Below are positions 28,543-28,986 of a stretch of DNA of 28,986 bases, in pieces (the first letter of the stretch is position 1; each line of letters starts with the position of its first letter). A program made the translations under genes and the position numbers. Source of the stretch: CAYRGS01 sp964423875 (GTDB taxonomy: Bacteria; UBA8248; JACPRG01; G963555815). A model generated the notes under the pieces. It was not told the origin of the DNA and searched no databases. It saw only the letters and a program-made list of their open reading frames with translations. Location of the stretch: positions 1-28,986 of the forward strand of contig CAYRGS010000039.1 of assembly GCA_964423875.1 (NCBI GenBank), written 5' to 3'.

Positions 28543-28986
28543 TCAACCTCCGGGGTAACGGGCCTTCGGGACGGTGCAACGATTTCGCGGGTCGAAGGTG
28601 AATCCATCCCATCCAAATCGCCGGAGAAGAACCGGACCCGCGTTGGGGCAGTCAAAGCGTTCTGTGCAGTTTGCCACACCGATGGGTGTAGTCCGATTCA
28701 ATTTCCCGGGACCTTCAATTGCGGAGGAGGTCAAAGGGATCAAGTCTTTTGTTAATAGATATGGGGGGGATTTTATGGACACCATACTGAATCCTTGAAT
28801 TTTGGCTTGCGCCGCCATAGTGCCGGTGCATGGCAAGAATCGCACGAACAGAATGAGGCCGCGGGTGTTGAGACCACCCGCAGTACCGAAGTTGCCGAAA
28901 AACCAAGTCGGCGGCGATTCGTGGGCGGCCGGGCGAAAGCCCGATTTGCTTGGTGGGAAAATGTCGGTGTAGGCCTCAGAGCTCCC
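28543..28986 (-). CDS. Possible partial gene, open frame running off the right edge
   Basis: A frame on the - strand stays open for 147 codons from the window edge to a TGA at 28543-28545, three bases before the TTG start of the monooxygenase, a spacing expected for an operon partner. No domain is recognised. The part near the edge reads FGNFGTAGGLNTRGLILFVRFL and the last third has several cysteines and prolines. Codon use is less GC-biased than in neighbours in 28600-28800, and several inverted repeats lie inside, so it may be non-coding leader or a degraded gene. The start, if any, is outside the window. Confidence 0.25.
   Translation of the reverse strand, partial: GSSEAYTDIFPPSKSGFRPAAHESPPTWFFGNFGTAGGLNTRGLILFVRFLPCTGTMAAQAKIQGFSMVSIKSPPYLLTKDLIPLTSSAIEGPGKLNRTTPIGVANCTERFDCPNAGPVLLRRFGWDGFTFDPRNRCTVPKARYPGG
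28854..28978. other. Structured-looking segment with nested stems
   Basis: TGAGGCC (28854-28860) pairs with GGCCTCA (28972-28978), enclosing a GCGGGTG/CACCCGC hairpin (28861-28867 with 28875-28881), an ACCAAG/CTTGGT stem (28902-28907 with 28949-28954) and a CGGGC-GAAA-GCCCG tetraloop hairpin (28930-28943). A GCCGA/TCGGC stem (28894-28898 with 28908-28912) competes with the ACCAAG stem. Another hairpin arm, GCCAT/ATGGC, is at 28814-28834. It could be a structured RNA, a leader of the monooxygenase transcript (- strand) or a mobile-element end. Confidence 0.35.

Overview
The window looks like a stretch of a high-GC, Gram-negative, uncultured bacterium, probably from a metagenome-assembled genome: it contains one 10-N scaffold gap, coding DNA is strongly G/C-biased at third positions, several genes appear to start with TTG, and there is a lipoprotein and two membrane GT-C glycosyltransferases. 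The mix of MmgE/PrpD, ComD/ComE-like, Rieske, cyclase, Rid, M24 and class A flavin hydroxylase genes resembles the catabolic gene content of soil, marine or sponge-associated uncultured lineages (Tectomicrobia-, Rokubacteria- or deltaproteobacteria-like). That placement is an inference; no rRNA, tRNA or other phylogenetic marker was recognised.

Layout. 192-3915 (+): a compact catabolic cluster of an MmgE/PrpD-like protein, a split thiamine-diphosphate decarboxylase (ComD-like and ComE-like subunits with a 4-nt overlap) and a Rieske oxygenase. 3916-4756: a gene-free, repeat-rich spacer. 4757-7716 (+): two overlapping polytopic glycosyltransferases (GT87-like, then GT39-like); the second is cut by the assembly gap. 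7796-8416 (-) and 8588-10213 (+): a cyclase-family hydrolase divergent from a LysR regulator, which is followed by a TIGR04283-type glycosyltransferase. 10262-12782 (-): two tandem paralogous MFS carriers. 12783-13096: a hairpin-rich spacer. 13097-13858 (-): an endonuclease III homologue. 13968-17668 (-): a two-gene heterodimeric ABC exporter. 17974-18651 (+): a secreted thermonuclease. 19164-20345 (-): a third MFS carrier. 20512-21291 (+): an inositol monophosphatase family enzyme. 21337-23898 (-): a lipoprotein, a TIGR02757 protein, D-aminoacyl-tRNA deacylase and a LON-N domain protein. 24111-26628 (+): a VOC protein, an M24 peptidase and a Rid protein. 26890-28539 (-): a class A FAD monooxygenase, preceded by an unrecognised open frame that runs off the right edge.

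How the parts fit. The two ends carry probable small-molecule catabolism (decarboxylation, Rieske and flavin hydroxylation, imine clean-up, M24 hydrolysis). The middle carries transport (three MFS carriers, one ABC pair), surface glycosylation, and housekeeping repair or quality control (Nth, TIGR02757, Dtd). No complete pathway can be read off, and the substrates are unknown.

The least ordinary signals are: the ComDE-Rieske gene arrangement; an ABC pair with both motif deviations in the same subunit; a cyclase-family protein with a substituted metal-ligand position; dispersed intergenic repeats, one a roughly 97-bp two-hairpin element present twice and another a 22-bp unit present four times; and a structured-looking segment at the right edge. 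No CRISPR array, prophage, intact transposase or toxin-antitoxin pair was seen.
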